12,103 nt of DNA from an uncultured Chloroflexota bacterium (GTDB taxonomy: Bacteria; Chloroflexota; Anaerolineae; Anaerolineales; Anaerolineaceae): the NCBI GenBank assembly GCA_902795255.1, contig CADBKS010000077.1, positions 1 to 12,103 of the forward strand, in the 5' to 3' direction. Position 1 is the stretch's first letter. Each line of letters starts with the position of its first letter. Shown one piece after another: positions 1 to 6,198 of the stretch. A program made the translations under genes and the position numbers. The notes under the pieces are model-generated. The model saw nothing but the letters and a program-made list of their open reading frames with translations, did no database searches and was not told where the DNA came from.

Positions 1-363
1 ATCCGCGGCCGGGTCGGTGTTCCCGAGGATCTTGTTGGTCAGCGCCACATTCTGCCGGAGCGTGTACCAGGGCAGCAGGTTCGGTTTCTGGAAGATGAAG
101 CCCATCTTCCGAAGGGTCTCCCGCGAGAGCGGTTTGGAGGTGTCGAGTTTGTTCCCCTCGATATAAAGCTCGCCTTCAGTGGGCTGGATGATGCCGTCCA
201 GCATGCGGATCAGTGTGGATTTCCCGCAGCCGGAAGGCCCGATGATGGAGACGAAATCGCCTTCGTCCACTTTCATGCTGAAGTCTTTGACGGCAACGAT
301 GGTCTGGGAGCGCGTTTCAAAGATCTTGGTGATGTTTCTGAATTCAATTTTCGGTGTAGCCAC
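1..363 (-). CDS. ABC transporter ATP-binding protein, nitrate/sulfonate/taurine type (partial)
   Basis: This is the N-terminal 121 residues of an ATPase that continues past the left edge. It would power uptake of a small solute through the permease encoded just upstream. The Walker A motif GPSGCGKST is at residues 42-50 and the Q-loop (FIFQKPNLLPW) has Gln92; the signature, Walker B and switch His lie outside the window. The start is GTG at 363, because the nearby ATG at 370 hits a stop within nine codons. GAGGAG precedes the GTG by about 8 nt. The gene begins 14 bp after the permease stop, so it is the third gene of the operon. Having two different ATPases with one permease suggests a heterodimeric ATPase pair, in which this one may carry the canonical catalytic residues. 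The family call is firm; the substrate is unknown. Confidence 0.9.
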   Translation of the reverse strand, partial: MATPKIEFRNITKIFETRSQTIVAVKDFSMKVDEGDFVSIIGPSGCGKSTLIRMLDGIIQPTEGELYIEGNKLDTSKPLSRETLRKMGFIFQKPNLLPWYTLRQNVALTNKILGNTDPAAD

Positions 364-377
364 GGCGCATCTCCTCG

Positions 378-1142
378 TCAGTTCTTCCACAAAACGACTT
401 TGTGTTCGATGTACTCAACAATATTGTAGGTGACCAGCCCGATCAGCGCGACCAGGATGATGCTTCCGTACGCCATATCGATATTGTTGTATTTGATGAA
501 TTGCTTGATCTTGAAGCCCATGCCGATGTTTCCGGAGACTGTGTCGGCGGAAAGGGCCGCGATCGTGGCGTTGATGCAGCCGAGCTTGATCCCGGTGAAG
601 ACCTGCGGCATCGCGTTCATGAAGGTAACCTTAAAGAAACGCTGCAGCTTGGTGCAGCCGACGGATTTGGCCAGTTCTTCTTTCTCGATGTCCAGGTTGG
701 TGAAGCCGTTGAGCGTATTCAGCGTGATGATCGGCGTGGCCTGGATGATGACCACGTAAACGCGCTGCATCGGGTCGTATCCCAGCCAGAGCGTGAGCAG
801 CGGGATGAGGGTGATCATCGGGGTGATGACCAGAAAGATGATGACCGGGGAGACGGCGTTCGTCACGAGACCGGACTGTGAGATCAGACCGGCCAGGAGC
901 ATCCCGAGGAAGGTCGCGGAAACAAAGCCGATGAGCATCACTTTCAGGGTCAGGAAAAAGTGCGGGGCGATCTCGCCGGGGAATTTCTGAATGACACCGG
1001 TGACGATCTTTGAGGGAGCGGGAAGAATGTATTCCGAAACACGCCCGGAGCGGGCCAGCCATTCACAGAGGATGAAAATGACGGCAAGCACCACCAGCGG
1101 GGCGATGACGGATCTCCAGTCGATTTGCTTCTTCTTTTTCAT
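378..1142 (-). CDS. ABC transporter permease, SsuC/TauC-like (BPD_transp_1)
   Basis: A 254-residue inner-membrane permease of the binding-protein-dependent importer family, the usual length for SsuC/TauC/NrtB-type proteins. A lysine-rich N-terminus is followed by about six hydrophobic segments (roughly 11-30, 62-87, 98-120, 126-145, 180-200 and 222-242). The cytoplasmic EAA-type coupling loop is at about 156-188 (EELAKSVGCTKLQ and onward), where the usual EAA reads EELA. The LPAPSKI segment near residue 40 is typical of the family. The ATG overlaps the stop of the upstream ATPase by one base (TAATG), with GGAGG just before it, indicating translational coupling. The next ATPase follows after 14 bp. 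Substrates of this family include sulfonates, taurine, nitrate and thiamine precursors; nothing here decides between them, and no binding protein is in the window. Confidence 0.93.
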   Translation of the reverse strand: MKKKKQIDWRSVIAPLVVLAVIFILCEWLARSGRVSEYILPAPSKIVTGVIQKFPGEIAPHFFLTLKVMLIGFVSATFLGMLLAGLISQSGLVTNAVSPVIIFLVITPMITLIPLLTLWLGYDPMQRVYVVIIQATPIITLNTLNGFTNLDIEKEELAKSVGCTKLQRFFKVTFMNAMPQVFTGIKLGCINATIAALSADTVSGNIGMGFKIKQFIKYNNIDMAYGSIILVALIGLVTYNIVEYIEHKVVLWKN

Positions 1143-1942
1143 TATGCCTCCATTCCCGCCATGCCGGAACGGACGATCTCGTTCAGTTCCCTGCGGTATT
1201 CGAGAAACCGCGGCAGCGTGACCATGTCGCTGTCCCGTTTTTCATAGGGGATATCGATTTTGATCTCATGGGTGATGGAGGCTGGCATTGCCGAAAAGAC
1301 AAAAACACGGCTGGCAAGGGTGATGGCCTCGTCAACGTTGTTCGTCACCATGATGATGGTCTTCTGCGTCTTTTTCCAGATGTTCAGAACTTCAAAGGTC
1401 AGCATGCGGCGGGTGATGGCGTCCAGTGCCCCGAAAGGCTGATCCATCAGCAGCACTTCCGGATCGTGGACCAGTGCCCGGGCGATTCCGACGCGCTGTT
1501 TCATCCCGCCGGAAAGCTCGTGCGGGTAGATTTTGCGGTACTGGCTGAGCCCGACGATCTCCAGCATCTCATCGACGCGTTTGTTCCATTTCTCACCTTT
1601 CAGGTGCATGGTCTCCAGGTTGAATTTCAGGTTGCCTTCCGCGGTGCGCCACTGCAGCAGGTTATCCCCCTGGAAAACGAACCCGAATTTCCGGTGAAGT
1701 TCCCGGGGCAGCTCCTGCCCGTAATCCTGCCCGTCCAGTTCGATGCTGCCGGAGGTCGCGCTCTGGATGCCGCCGAGGATCTTCATAAAGGTCGATTTCC
1801 CGCAGCCGGTAGGCCCCAGAATCACGACCATTTCCTTTTCCAGAATCTCCATGGAAATGTCATTGACGACCAGGGTCTGATCGTGCGGATCGTTTCCGAA
1901 TGATTTTACGATATGCTTTGCCCGTAATTTAATGTTGTCCAA
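1142..1942 (-). CDS. ABC transporter ATP-binding protein with non-canonical catalytic residues
   Basis: A 266-residue ATPase of the SsuB/TauB/NrtD class and the first gene of the importer operon. Seen motifs: Walker A GPTGCGKST (43-51), Q-loop Gln91 (FVFQGDNLLQW), signature LSGGMKQR (143-150), Walker B VLLMD (163-167) and D-loop GALD (171-174). Two key positions are altered. The catalytic Glu after Walker B is Gln168 (MDQPFGALD, codon CAG), and the switch His is Asn201 (VTNNVDEA, codon AAC). Such changes normally cripple hydrolysis at that site, so this is likely the degenerate half of an asymmetric pair with the ATPase at 1-363. The start is TTG at 1942, with AAGGA 9 nt upstream; no ATG fits before Walker A. 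The 5' untranslated leader is about 88 nt and contains a 6-bp hairpin (1984-1989 with 2000-2005). Confidence 0.92.
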   Translation of the reverse strand: MDNIKLRAKHIVKSFGNDPHDQTLVVNDISMEILEKEMVVILGPTGCGKSTFMKILGGIQSATSGSIELDGQDYGQELPRELHRKFGFVFQGDNLLQWRTAEGNLKFNLETMHLKGEKWNKRVDEMLEIVGLSQYRKIYPHELSGGMKQRVGIARALVHDPEVLLMDQPFGALDAITRRMLTFEVLNIWKKTQKTIIMVTNNVDEAITLASRVFVFSAMPASITHEIKIDIPYEKRDSDMVTLPRFLEYRRELNEIVRSGMAGMEA

Positions 1943-2036
1943 AAGCTTTGATCCTTATGACTAAGTCGGTTTTGACTGCGGTTCATCACGGAAACAGGTG
2001 TGATGGTTTATGAATAAATACAAAAAGATTTAATAT

Positions 2037-2065
2037 ATTGTAGCAAATGTCTGACATCCCGTCAA
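2037..2065 (-). promoter_or_regulatory. Sigma-A-type promoter of the ABC importer operon
   Basis: Read on the minus strand, TTGACG (2060-2065) is separated by exactly 17 bp from TACAAT (2037-2042), five of six matches to consensus in each box. Predicted transcription starts near 2030, about 88 nt before the TTG start at 1942. The -35 box lies 10 bp past the stop of the esterase gene, so the importer has its own promoter even if some readthrough occurs. I see no TPP-type or other known riboswitch motif in the leader. Confidence 0.8.
2047..2057. promoter_or_regulatory. Perfect palindrome in the promoter spacer, candidate operator
   Basis: ATGTC-T-GACAT is a perfect 11-bp inverted repeat lying wholly inside the 17-bp spacer between the -35 and -10 boxes, where a bound repressor would block RNA polymerase. 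The core GT-N3-AC is the arrangement recognised by many GntR-family regulators, but the outer bases do not fit the FadR-type consensus and no regulator gene is in the window. The regulatory role is inferred. Confidence 0.4.
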
Positions 2066-2074
2066 TTATGAGTT

Positions 2075-2731
2075 TTATCCCAGTATTTGCATGATTTTTT
2101 CCGTTACGCGTGTAGCAAGCTTTGCGTGATCTTTTTTGGAGTAGTGCAGACCGTCCAGCGTATTCAGCTCAAAATCCAGCTCCGCGCAGTCGATAAAGCC
2201 GCAGCCGTTCCGTTCCGCGATATCGCGGCAGATCGGTCCGAGCTCAAGGCTTTTCGCGTAGGCGTCAGGCCCGAATACGTAGCCGAAGAGCATTTTCCCG
2301 ATGTCCGGATGGGTGGGGGCGGGCGCGATCAGCAGTACTTTCGGCGCGGGATAACCGTAATAGGAGACGCTGCAGGCTTTGACCATCGTCTCGATCCCGT
2401 AGCCGATCATGCCGGCTGTCAGGCTGAAGGCGTGCTTCAGTTCGTTGCAGCCCATCTGCAGCACGACCAGATCGAGCGGCGCGTGGGCATCCAGGGCAAT
2501 CTTCAGGCTTTTGATCCCCAGCCGGTTTTCATTCCACGGGTCCTCGACCATGATCGTCCGGGCGTTCAGGGCGTCTTCGATCACAAAATAATCCGGACCG
2601 AGGGCGGTGCGGACGATCCCGGGCCAGCGCTCGCTTTCCGTCATGCGCTGCCCGGCTCCGATCTCCGGCATATACCGGGTCACGTCATAACCCCAGGTGT
2701 TGGAATCTCCGAATACCAGAATGTTCTTCAT
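2075..2731 (-). CDS. SGNH/GDSL-family esterase or acyltransferase
   Basis: A 218-residue hydrolase of the SGNH fold. Block I is FGDSNTWG with nucleophile Ser10. The Gly/Asn region holds LNARTI (55-60) and DPWNENR (64-70). Block III is MGCNEL with oxyanion Asn96, and block V DGLHYS supplies Asp193 and His196, completing the triad. Order, length and the NARTI/DPW pattern resemble the small cytosolic arylesterase/perhydrolase type (Mycobacterium MsAcT-like). There is no signal peptide or membrane segment, so it is probably cytoplasmic and acts on an ester such as an acetylated sugar or small ester; the substrate is unknown. The ATG at 2731 has AAGGAG 8 nt upstream. The 383 bp before it carry several strong hairpins, one ending about 10 nt before the ribosome binding site. 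No terminator is seen before the importer promoter. Confidence 0.88.
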   Translation of the reverse strand: MKNILVFGDSNTWGYDVTRYMPEIGAGQRMTESERWPGIVRTALGPDYFVIEDALNARTIMVEDPWNENRLGIKSLKIALDAHAPLDLVVLQMGCNELKHAFSLTAGMIGYGIETMVKACSVSYYGYPAPKVLLIAPAPTHPDIGKMLFGYVFGPDAYAKSLELGPICRDIAERNGCGFIDCAELDFELNTLDGLHYSKKDHAKLATRVTEKIMQILG

Positions 2732-2753
2732 TGTTCATTCTCCTTCCTGTATA

Positions 2754-2957
2754 CTCACTTTGTTGTGCTCGCAGCAGTCGAAAGTGAGGAACCTGCTCCG
2801 TATGGGGTGGGCTGCGCCTGGACCTTTAATGATGCGGAGCAGAAGCTGTGCTGCATGGCGCGGCCCGGATGCCCGTGGGTTTGCATAAGGTGCCTGCCGC
2901 GCCTGGTTTATTTCGCCGGGCCGGTCGTGCTGAGCTTCGCTCATCCGTCGGCCCGGC
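2754..2957. ncRNA. Four-hairpin intergenic element, candidate structured RNA or repeat
   Basis: This fills most of the 383-bp gap between the esterase and the kinase. Four consecutive inverted repeats are seen: 2754-2761 with 2781-2788 (8 bp, with an inner TGCT/AGCA stem); 2793-2803 with 2832-2842 (11 bp, one G-T wobble on the plus strand); 2857-2864 with 2896-2903 (8 bp, GC only); and 2915-2923 with 2949-2957 (9 bp, extendable by two wobble pairs on the plus strand, with an inner TGAGC/GCTCA stem). The wobble pairs favour a plus-strand RNA. The position next to the esterase ribosome binding site would instead suit a minus-strand leader. I recognise no known riboswitch, RNase P, tmRNA, SRP or 6S motif. 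It may be a genomic repeat. The remainder (2958-3114) holds a T-run at 2986-2991 and a weak GTTTA/TAAAC stem (3053-3067), with no clear gene or terminator. Confidence 0.4.
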
Positions 2958-3114
2958 ACCCCGGTTATTGAGTCACAGACGATAATTTTTTGTATGCACA
3001 AGGCTCTTACCTGATTTCTCTTTCCCTGCAGTCATCGGCAGGTTTACTTTCCGTTTATCAAATAAACAGGATCCGTTTCTGAAGCTGCATCAGGCGGGAG
3101 CTTTTCACGGCGGG

Positions 3115-4629
3115 TCACAGTGCATGCATGATGTCCGCGTTCCGTTTGTAAATCTCGGCAAACATGGGCTTCATCCGGGCGTATTTTTCGTACTTTTCCG
3201 GATCCGGCTCGACGACATATTTTATTTTTACAGCCTTTTTAATGTCGGTGGTGGTCATGGCGCCGATCCCGATGCCGGCGAGCATCGCATCCCCGTACGA
3301 GGCCCCGATAGTGATCTCCGGGACGGCCTGCCGGATCCCGCAGACGTCGCTGACGGTCTGCAGCCAGACCGGCGATTTGGTGCCGCCGCCGACCGCGGTG
3401 ACCCGGGCCGGGCAGACGTTTTTATTCCGCAGGATGTCCAGGTTCTGGTCCAGTCCGTACCCGATCCCCTCGAAAGCGGCTTTGACGATATGCCCGCGGG
3501 TGTGGCGGAGCGTCAGCCCGAACATCACTCCTTTTGCGCCGGGATCGTTCAGCGGCATGCGCTCCCCGAGAAAATAAGGCAGGATGATCAGTCCGTCCGA
3601 ACCGGGGGCGATCCCTTCCGCTTCCCGGAAGAGGGCGGCGTAGGCATTTTCGCCGCCGGCTGCTTCCTTCTCCAGCAGATCTCTGGCGAACTGGTCGCGG
3701 ATCCAGCGGGTGAGCGATCCGGTGGTCGCCATGCCGCCCAGCAGCGCATAAACATCCGGGGTCGTGTAGGCGCCGGCCCACATGCCGACGTCATTCCGCC
3801 AGTTTTCCGTAAGGGTGATGATGAACATGGTCGAGCCGTACATCAGCATCATGTCGCCGGGGTCGGTCACGCCGACGGAAACGGCTTCCGCACCGGCATC
3901 GGTCGTCCCGATGATGACCGGTGTGCCTTCGGCCAGCCCGGTCTCCAGAGCGGCGGCCCGGGTGACCGTCCCCATCACGTCGGTCGTTTTCCCGATCTGC
4001 GGGAGCTGATCCACACGGCAGACGGCAGGCGTCAGGGTTTCGTTCCAGCGCTGGTTCCGGACGTCAAACATCGGCTGCGCACTGGTGGCGGAGTATCGGT
4101 CGACAAAATAATTGCCGGTCAGTTTCGCGGTCAGGAACCCGGACGCGATGGTGAAATGTCTGGCTTTGCTGTAAATTTCGGGTTCGTTGTCGTGGATCCA
4201 GCGGATCTTGGGTCCGTAGGATTCCAGATCGGTCATGACGCCGTTCTGTTCCATCATGGTGTCGGCACCGATCTCGGCGATGAGATCGGCTGTCTGTTGG
4301 GTGGAGCGGGAGTCGATGCCGTAAAGGATCGCCGGCCGCAGCGGGGTGCAGTCTTCATCCACCGGGACGATCCCGGCCATGACCGTGCTGATGCCGATCC
4401 CGGCGATCTGTTCCGCTTTCACGCCGGAGCTGTCCAGCAGCTCACGGACGATCTTTTTGAAGTCCTCCCACCAGTCCCCGATCGGGTCGTGTTCGGCATA
4501 ACCGGGCGCGGGTGTCTTCAGCAGATGCGGTGAAAATGCGGTCGCGATGACTTTTCCGTGAATATCGCAGAGTGTCCCTTTGGACTCGTAAGTCCCTGCG
4601 TCAAATCCCAGAAGATATTCTTTCCCCAT
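3115..4629 (-). CDS. FGGY-family carbohydrate kinase, xylulokinase-like (divergent)
   Basis: A 504-residue sugar kinase of normal FGGY length that transfers phosphate from ATP to a sugar or polyol in the cytoplasm. Seen: phosphate-1 motif GFDAGT (8-13), catalytic base Asp244 in GTTDAGAEA, YGST (264-267), LPYFLGERMP (350-359), and the ADP-binding stretch GGGTKSPVWLQ (414-424). Substrate-side motifs differ from classical XylB: there is no QMHG (STVMAG at 81-86 instead), and the WNDGR position reads YGIDSRS (103-109). The YGIDSR form resembles the Rhodospirillum-type xylulokinase-like subgroup; that placement is from memory. The ATG at 4629 has AAAGGAG 7 nt upstream, and a strong promoter lies at 4703-4731. 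It is transcribed divergently from the dehydrogenase operon, which has its own FGGY kinase, so the two probably phosphorylate different sugars. Confidence 0.9.
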   Translation of the reverse strand: MGKEYLLGFDAGTYESKGTLCDIHGKVIATAFSPHLLKTPAPGYAEHDPIGDWWEDFKKIVRELLDSSGVKAEQIAGIGISTVMAGIVPVDEDCTPLRPAILYGIDSRSTQQTADLIAEIGADTMMEQNGVMTDLESYGPKIRWIHDNEPEIYSKARHFTIASGFLTAKLTGNYFVDRYSATSAQPMFDVRNQRWNETLTPAVCRVDQLPQIGKTTDVMGTVTRAAALETGLAEGTPVIIGTTDAGAEAVSVGVTDPGDMMLMYGSTMFIITLTENWRNDVGMWAGAYTTPDVYALLGGMATTGSLTRWIRDQFARDLLEKEAAGGENAYAALFREAEGIAPGSDGLIILPYFLGERMPLNDPGAKGVMFGLTLRHTRGHIVKAAFEGIGYGLDQNLDILRNKNVCPARVTAVGGGTKSPVWLQTVSDVCGIRQAVPEITIGASYGDAMLAGIGIGAMTTTDIKKAVKIKYVVEPDPEKYEKYARMKPMFAEIYKRNADIMHAL

Positions 4630-4702
4630 AACAAAGCTCCTTTGTGACAGATCAGCGGTATTTCCGGTTTGTTTCTGCTGAATATGTGATCGATCTGTAA
4701 AA

Positions 4703-4731
4703 ATTTTAGCTTACGGTCAGTCAGTTGTCAA
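4703..4731 (-). promoter_or_regulatory. Strong sigma-A promoter for the leftward FGGY kinase
   Basis: On the minus strand, TTGACA (4726-4731, perfect) is separated by 17 bp from TAAAAT (4703-4708). Transcription should start near 4696, giving a leader of about 67 nt. An 11-bp A/T palindrome (4698-4708) overlaps the -10 box, and the spacer contains tandem CTGA units. No catabolite-repression (cre) consensus is visible. Confidence 0.8.
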
Positions 4732-4770
4732 TAATGGAAAATCGGCAGAAAAAACAGGATCGAAGTCAGA

Positions 4771-4799
4771 TTGGACCGGGACGGATTATGTAGTAAGAT
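4771..4799 (+). promoter_or_regulatory. Sigma-A-type promoter for the dehydrogenase-kinase-epimerase operon
   Basis: TTGGAC (4771-4776), a 17-bp spacer, then TAAGAT (4794-4799), with an A/T-rich stretch after it. Transcription should start near 4806, leaving a leader of about 115 nt before the ATG at 4921. The two divergent -35 boxes are only 39 bp apart (4732-4770), so one regulator could control both sides. Confidence 0.65.
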
Positions 4800-4838
4800 A
4801 TAAATCTGAACAGCAGTTATCATTGAATTTTTCAGGAA

Positions 4839-4859
4839 CTGCCGGATGATTCCCGGCAG
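4839..4859 (+). other. Hairpin in the 5' leader of the dehydrogenase operon
   Basis: CTGCCGG (4839-4845) and CCGGCAG (4853-4859) form a perfect 7-bp stem with a 7-nt loop, about 60 nt before the start codon. No T-run follows, so it is not an intrinsic terminator. It may stabilise the mRNA or be regulatory. An ATG at 4846 falls in its loop and is in frame with the dehydrogenase, but it has no ribosome binding site. Confidence 0.5.
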
Positions 4860-4920
4860 GCGGATTTGGATCAGACATCAAACGGGCGGGCACGGGATGC
4901 CCCGGAAAGGAAGTGAACCG

Positions 4921-6177
4921 ATGCGAAAAGTTACGCTTGCGCTGATCGGAGCGGGAGACAGGGGGATGAACTGTTACGCTCCGTATACGGCCGAGAACCC
5001 GTGGAAAGCGGAGTTTACGGCGGTCGCGGAGGCAGATCCGGCCAAAAGGGCCCTGTTTGCCGAACGCTATCATATCCGGTCCGAGAACTGTTTTTCCGAT
5101 TTCAGCGATCTGCTTGCACAGCCGCGCCTTGCGGACGGACTGATGATCTGCACCAGCGACCGGCTGCATTTCCGTCCGGCGATGCTGGCGATGGAAAAAG
5201 GGTACCATATCATGATGGAGAAACCGATGGCCGTCACGCCGGCGGAGTGCATGCAGCTCTGGCAGGCCTCCCGTTCCTACGGCCGGATGTTCATCCTCTG
5301 TTTTGTGCTGCGCTATACGGAATTTTTCGGAACGATCCGGCACCTGATCGACGAAGGGCGGATCGGTGCGGTCAACTCCATCAATCAGATGGAAAATATC
5401 CCGCTGATCGATCAGGTCCATGCCTTTACCCGCGGGATCTTCCGCAATGAGGAAACCGCCTGCCCCATCATTCTCTCCCACTGCTGCCATGATCTGGATA
5501 TCATCAGCTGGTTTGCCGGGAGCCGTTGCAAAAAGATCGCTTCTTTCGGCGGCCTGACCTATTTCTGTGAAAAGAACGCGCCGGAAGGCGCCCCGGCACG
5601 CTGCCTGGACGGCTGTCCGCATGCTTCGGAGTGCAAATATTACGCACCGAATTACTACCTGACGGAAGATACCGGCTGGCCGACTTCGACGATCTGTGTG
5701 GATATGAGCTTTGAGTCCAGGCTGCATGCCCTGCAGACCGGTCCGTACGGACGCTGCGTTTTCCACTGCGACAATGATGTGGCGGATAATCAGACGGTCA
5801 TCATGGAGTTTGAAAACGGTGTGACCGCGAATTTTTCGCTGCAGCCGTTTGCCAGTGAAAGCGCCCGGACGCTGAAGATCACGGGCACCAAAGGGGAGAT
5901 CCGGGCGGATATGGAGAAAAATCTGATTTGGGTCTATGACATTTTCAGCGGACGGAGAGAAGAGATCCGGGTACAGCCGTCCCGCTATAAATACGGCGGC
6001 GGTGATCACGGGATCATGGAATACTTTATCGACCGCGTTTCCCGTGAAGAGAGAGGCGGCAGAACGTCGATGGACAGCTCCATCGAAGCGCACATGATGG
6101 CTTTCGCCGCCGAAAAATCGCGTAAGGAAGGTATCGTGGTGGATATGGATGCCTACCGGGCCGAAATGTTCGGGTGA
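4921..6177 (+). CDS. Gfo/Idh/MocA-family NAD(P)-dependent oxidoreductase
   Basis: A 418-residue dehydrogenase that probably oxidises a sugar, polyol or inositol-like substrate as the first step of the operon's pathway. The N-terminal Rossmann fold shows ALIGAGDRG (7-15). The active-site MMEKPMA has Lys101, and HCCHDLD (187-193) supplies the His/Asp pair of the C-terminal catalytic domain. A Cys-rich insertion carries Cys228, Cys232 and Cys238 (RCLDGCPHASEC), with Cys216 nearby; a similar CxxxC-containing insertion occurs in one branch of this family and might bind a metal. The ATG at 4921 is preferred over the in-frame ATG at 4846 because AAGGAAG stands about 7 nt before it and the Rossmann strand starts right after. 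The next kinase starts 21 bp after the stop. The substrate cannot be named from sequence. Confidence 0.88.
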   Translation: MRKVTLALIGAGDRGMNCYAPYTAENPWKAEFTAVAEADPAKRALFAERYHIRSENCFSDFSDLLAQPRLADGLMICTSDRLHFRPAMLAMEKGYHIMMEKPMAVTPAECMQLWQASRSYGRMFILCFVLRYTEFFGTIRHLIDEGRIGAVNSINQMENIPLIDQVHAFTRGIFRNEETACPIILSHCCHDLDIISWFAGSRCKKIASFGGLTYFCEKNAPEGAPARCLDGCPHASECKYYAPNYYLTEDTGWPTSTICVDMSFESRLHALQTGPYGRCVFHCDNDVADNQTVIMEFENGVTANFSLQPFASESARTLKITGTKGEIRADMEKNLIWVYDIFSGRREEIRVQPSRYKYGGGDHGIMEYFIDRVSREERGGRTSMDSSIEAHMMAFAAEKSRKEGIVVDMDAYRAEMFG

Positions 6178-6198
6178 GGCTGACAGAAAGGGATGCAT

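Noticed and set aside
1943..2030. Possible TPP or other riboswitch in the importer leader, since NMT1/THI5-type importers can be thiamine-related
   Set aside because: The leader is only about 88 nt and has one 6-bp hairpin; no CUGAGA-type TPP core or other known riboswitch motif is present.
2087..2971. 294-codon plus-strand frame over the esterase and the intergenic region
   Set aside because: It is mainly antisense to the esterase, which has an intact Ser-Asn-Asp-His set; no motif is found in the plus-strand product.
2735..3001. 88-codon minus-strand frame running through the hairpin region before the esterase
   Set aside because: It has no convincing ribosome binding site or domain, and its sequence is dictated by the GC-rich inverted repeats; better explained as a structured or repeat element.
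3124..4533. 469-codon open frame on the plus strand opposite the FGGY kinase
   Set aside because: Antisense shadow of a GC-rich gene; the protein has low-complexity composition (many Gly, Asp, Arg, His), no family motif and no ribosome binding site, while the minus-strand kinase has every catalytic motif.
4721..4770. Possible catabolite-responsive (cre) element between the divergent promoters
   Set aside because: No stretch fits the TGNAANCGNTNNCA-type consensus by eye; only short CTGA tandem units and A/T palindromes are seen.
4846..4920. Upstream in-frame ATG extending the dehydrogenase by 25 residues
   Set aside because: The extension lies in the leader hairpin, has no ribosome binding site, and precedes the natural Rossmann N-terminus; the ATG at 4921 has a good site.
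4786..6198. 470-codon open frame on the minus strand opposite the dehydrogenase
   Set aside because: Antisense shadow; His- and Arg-rich composition with no recognised domain, whereas the plus strand has a full Rossmann/Gfo-Idh protein.
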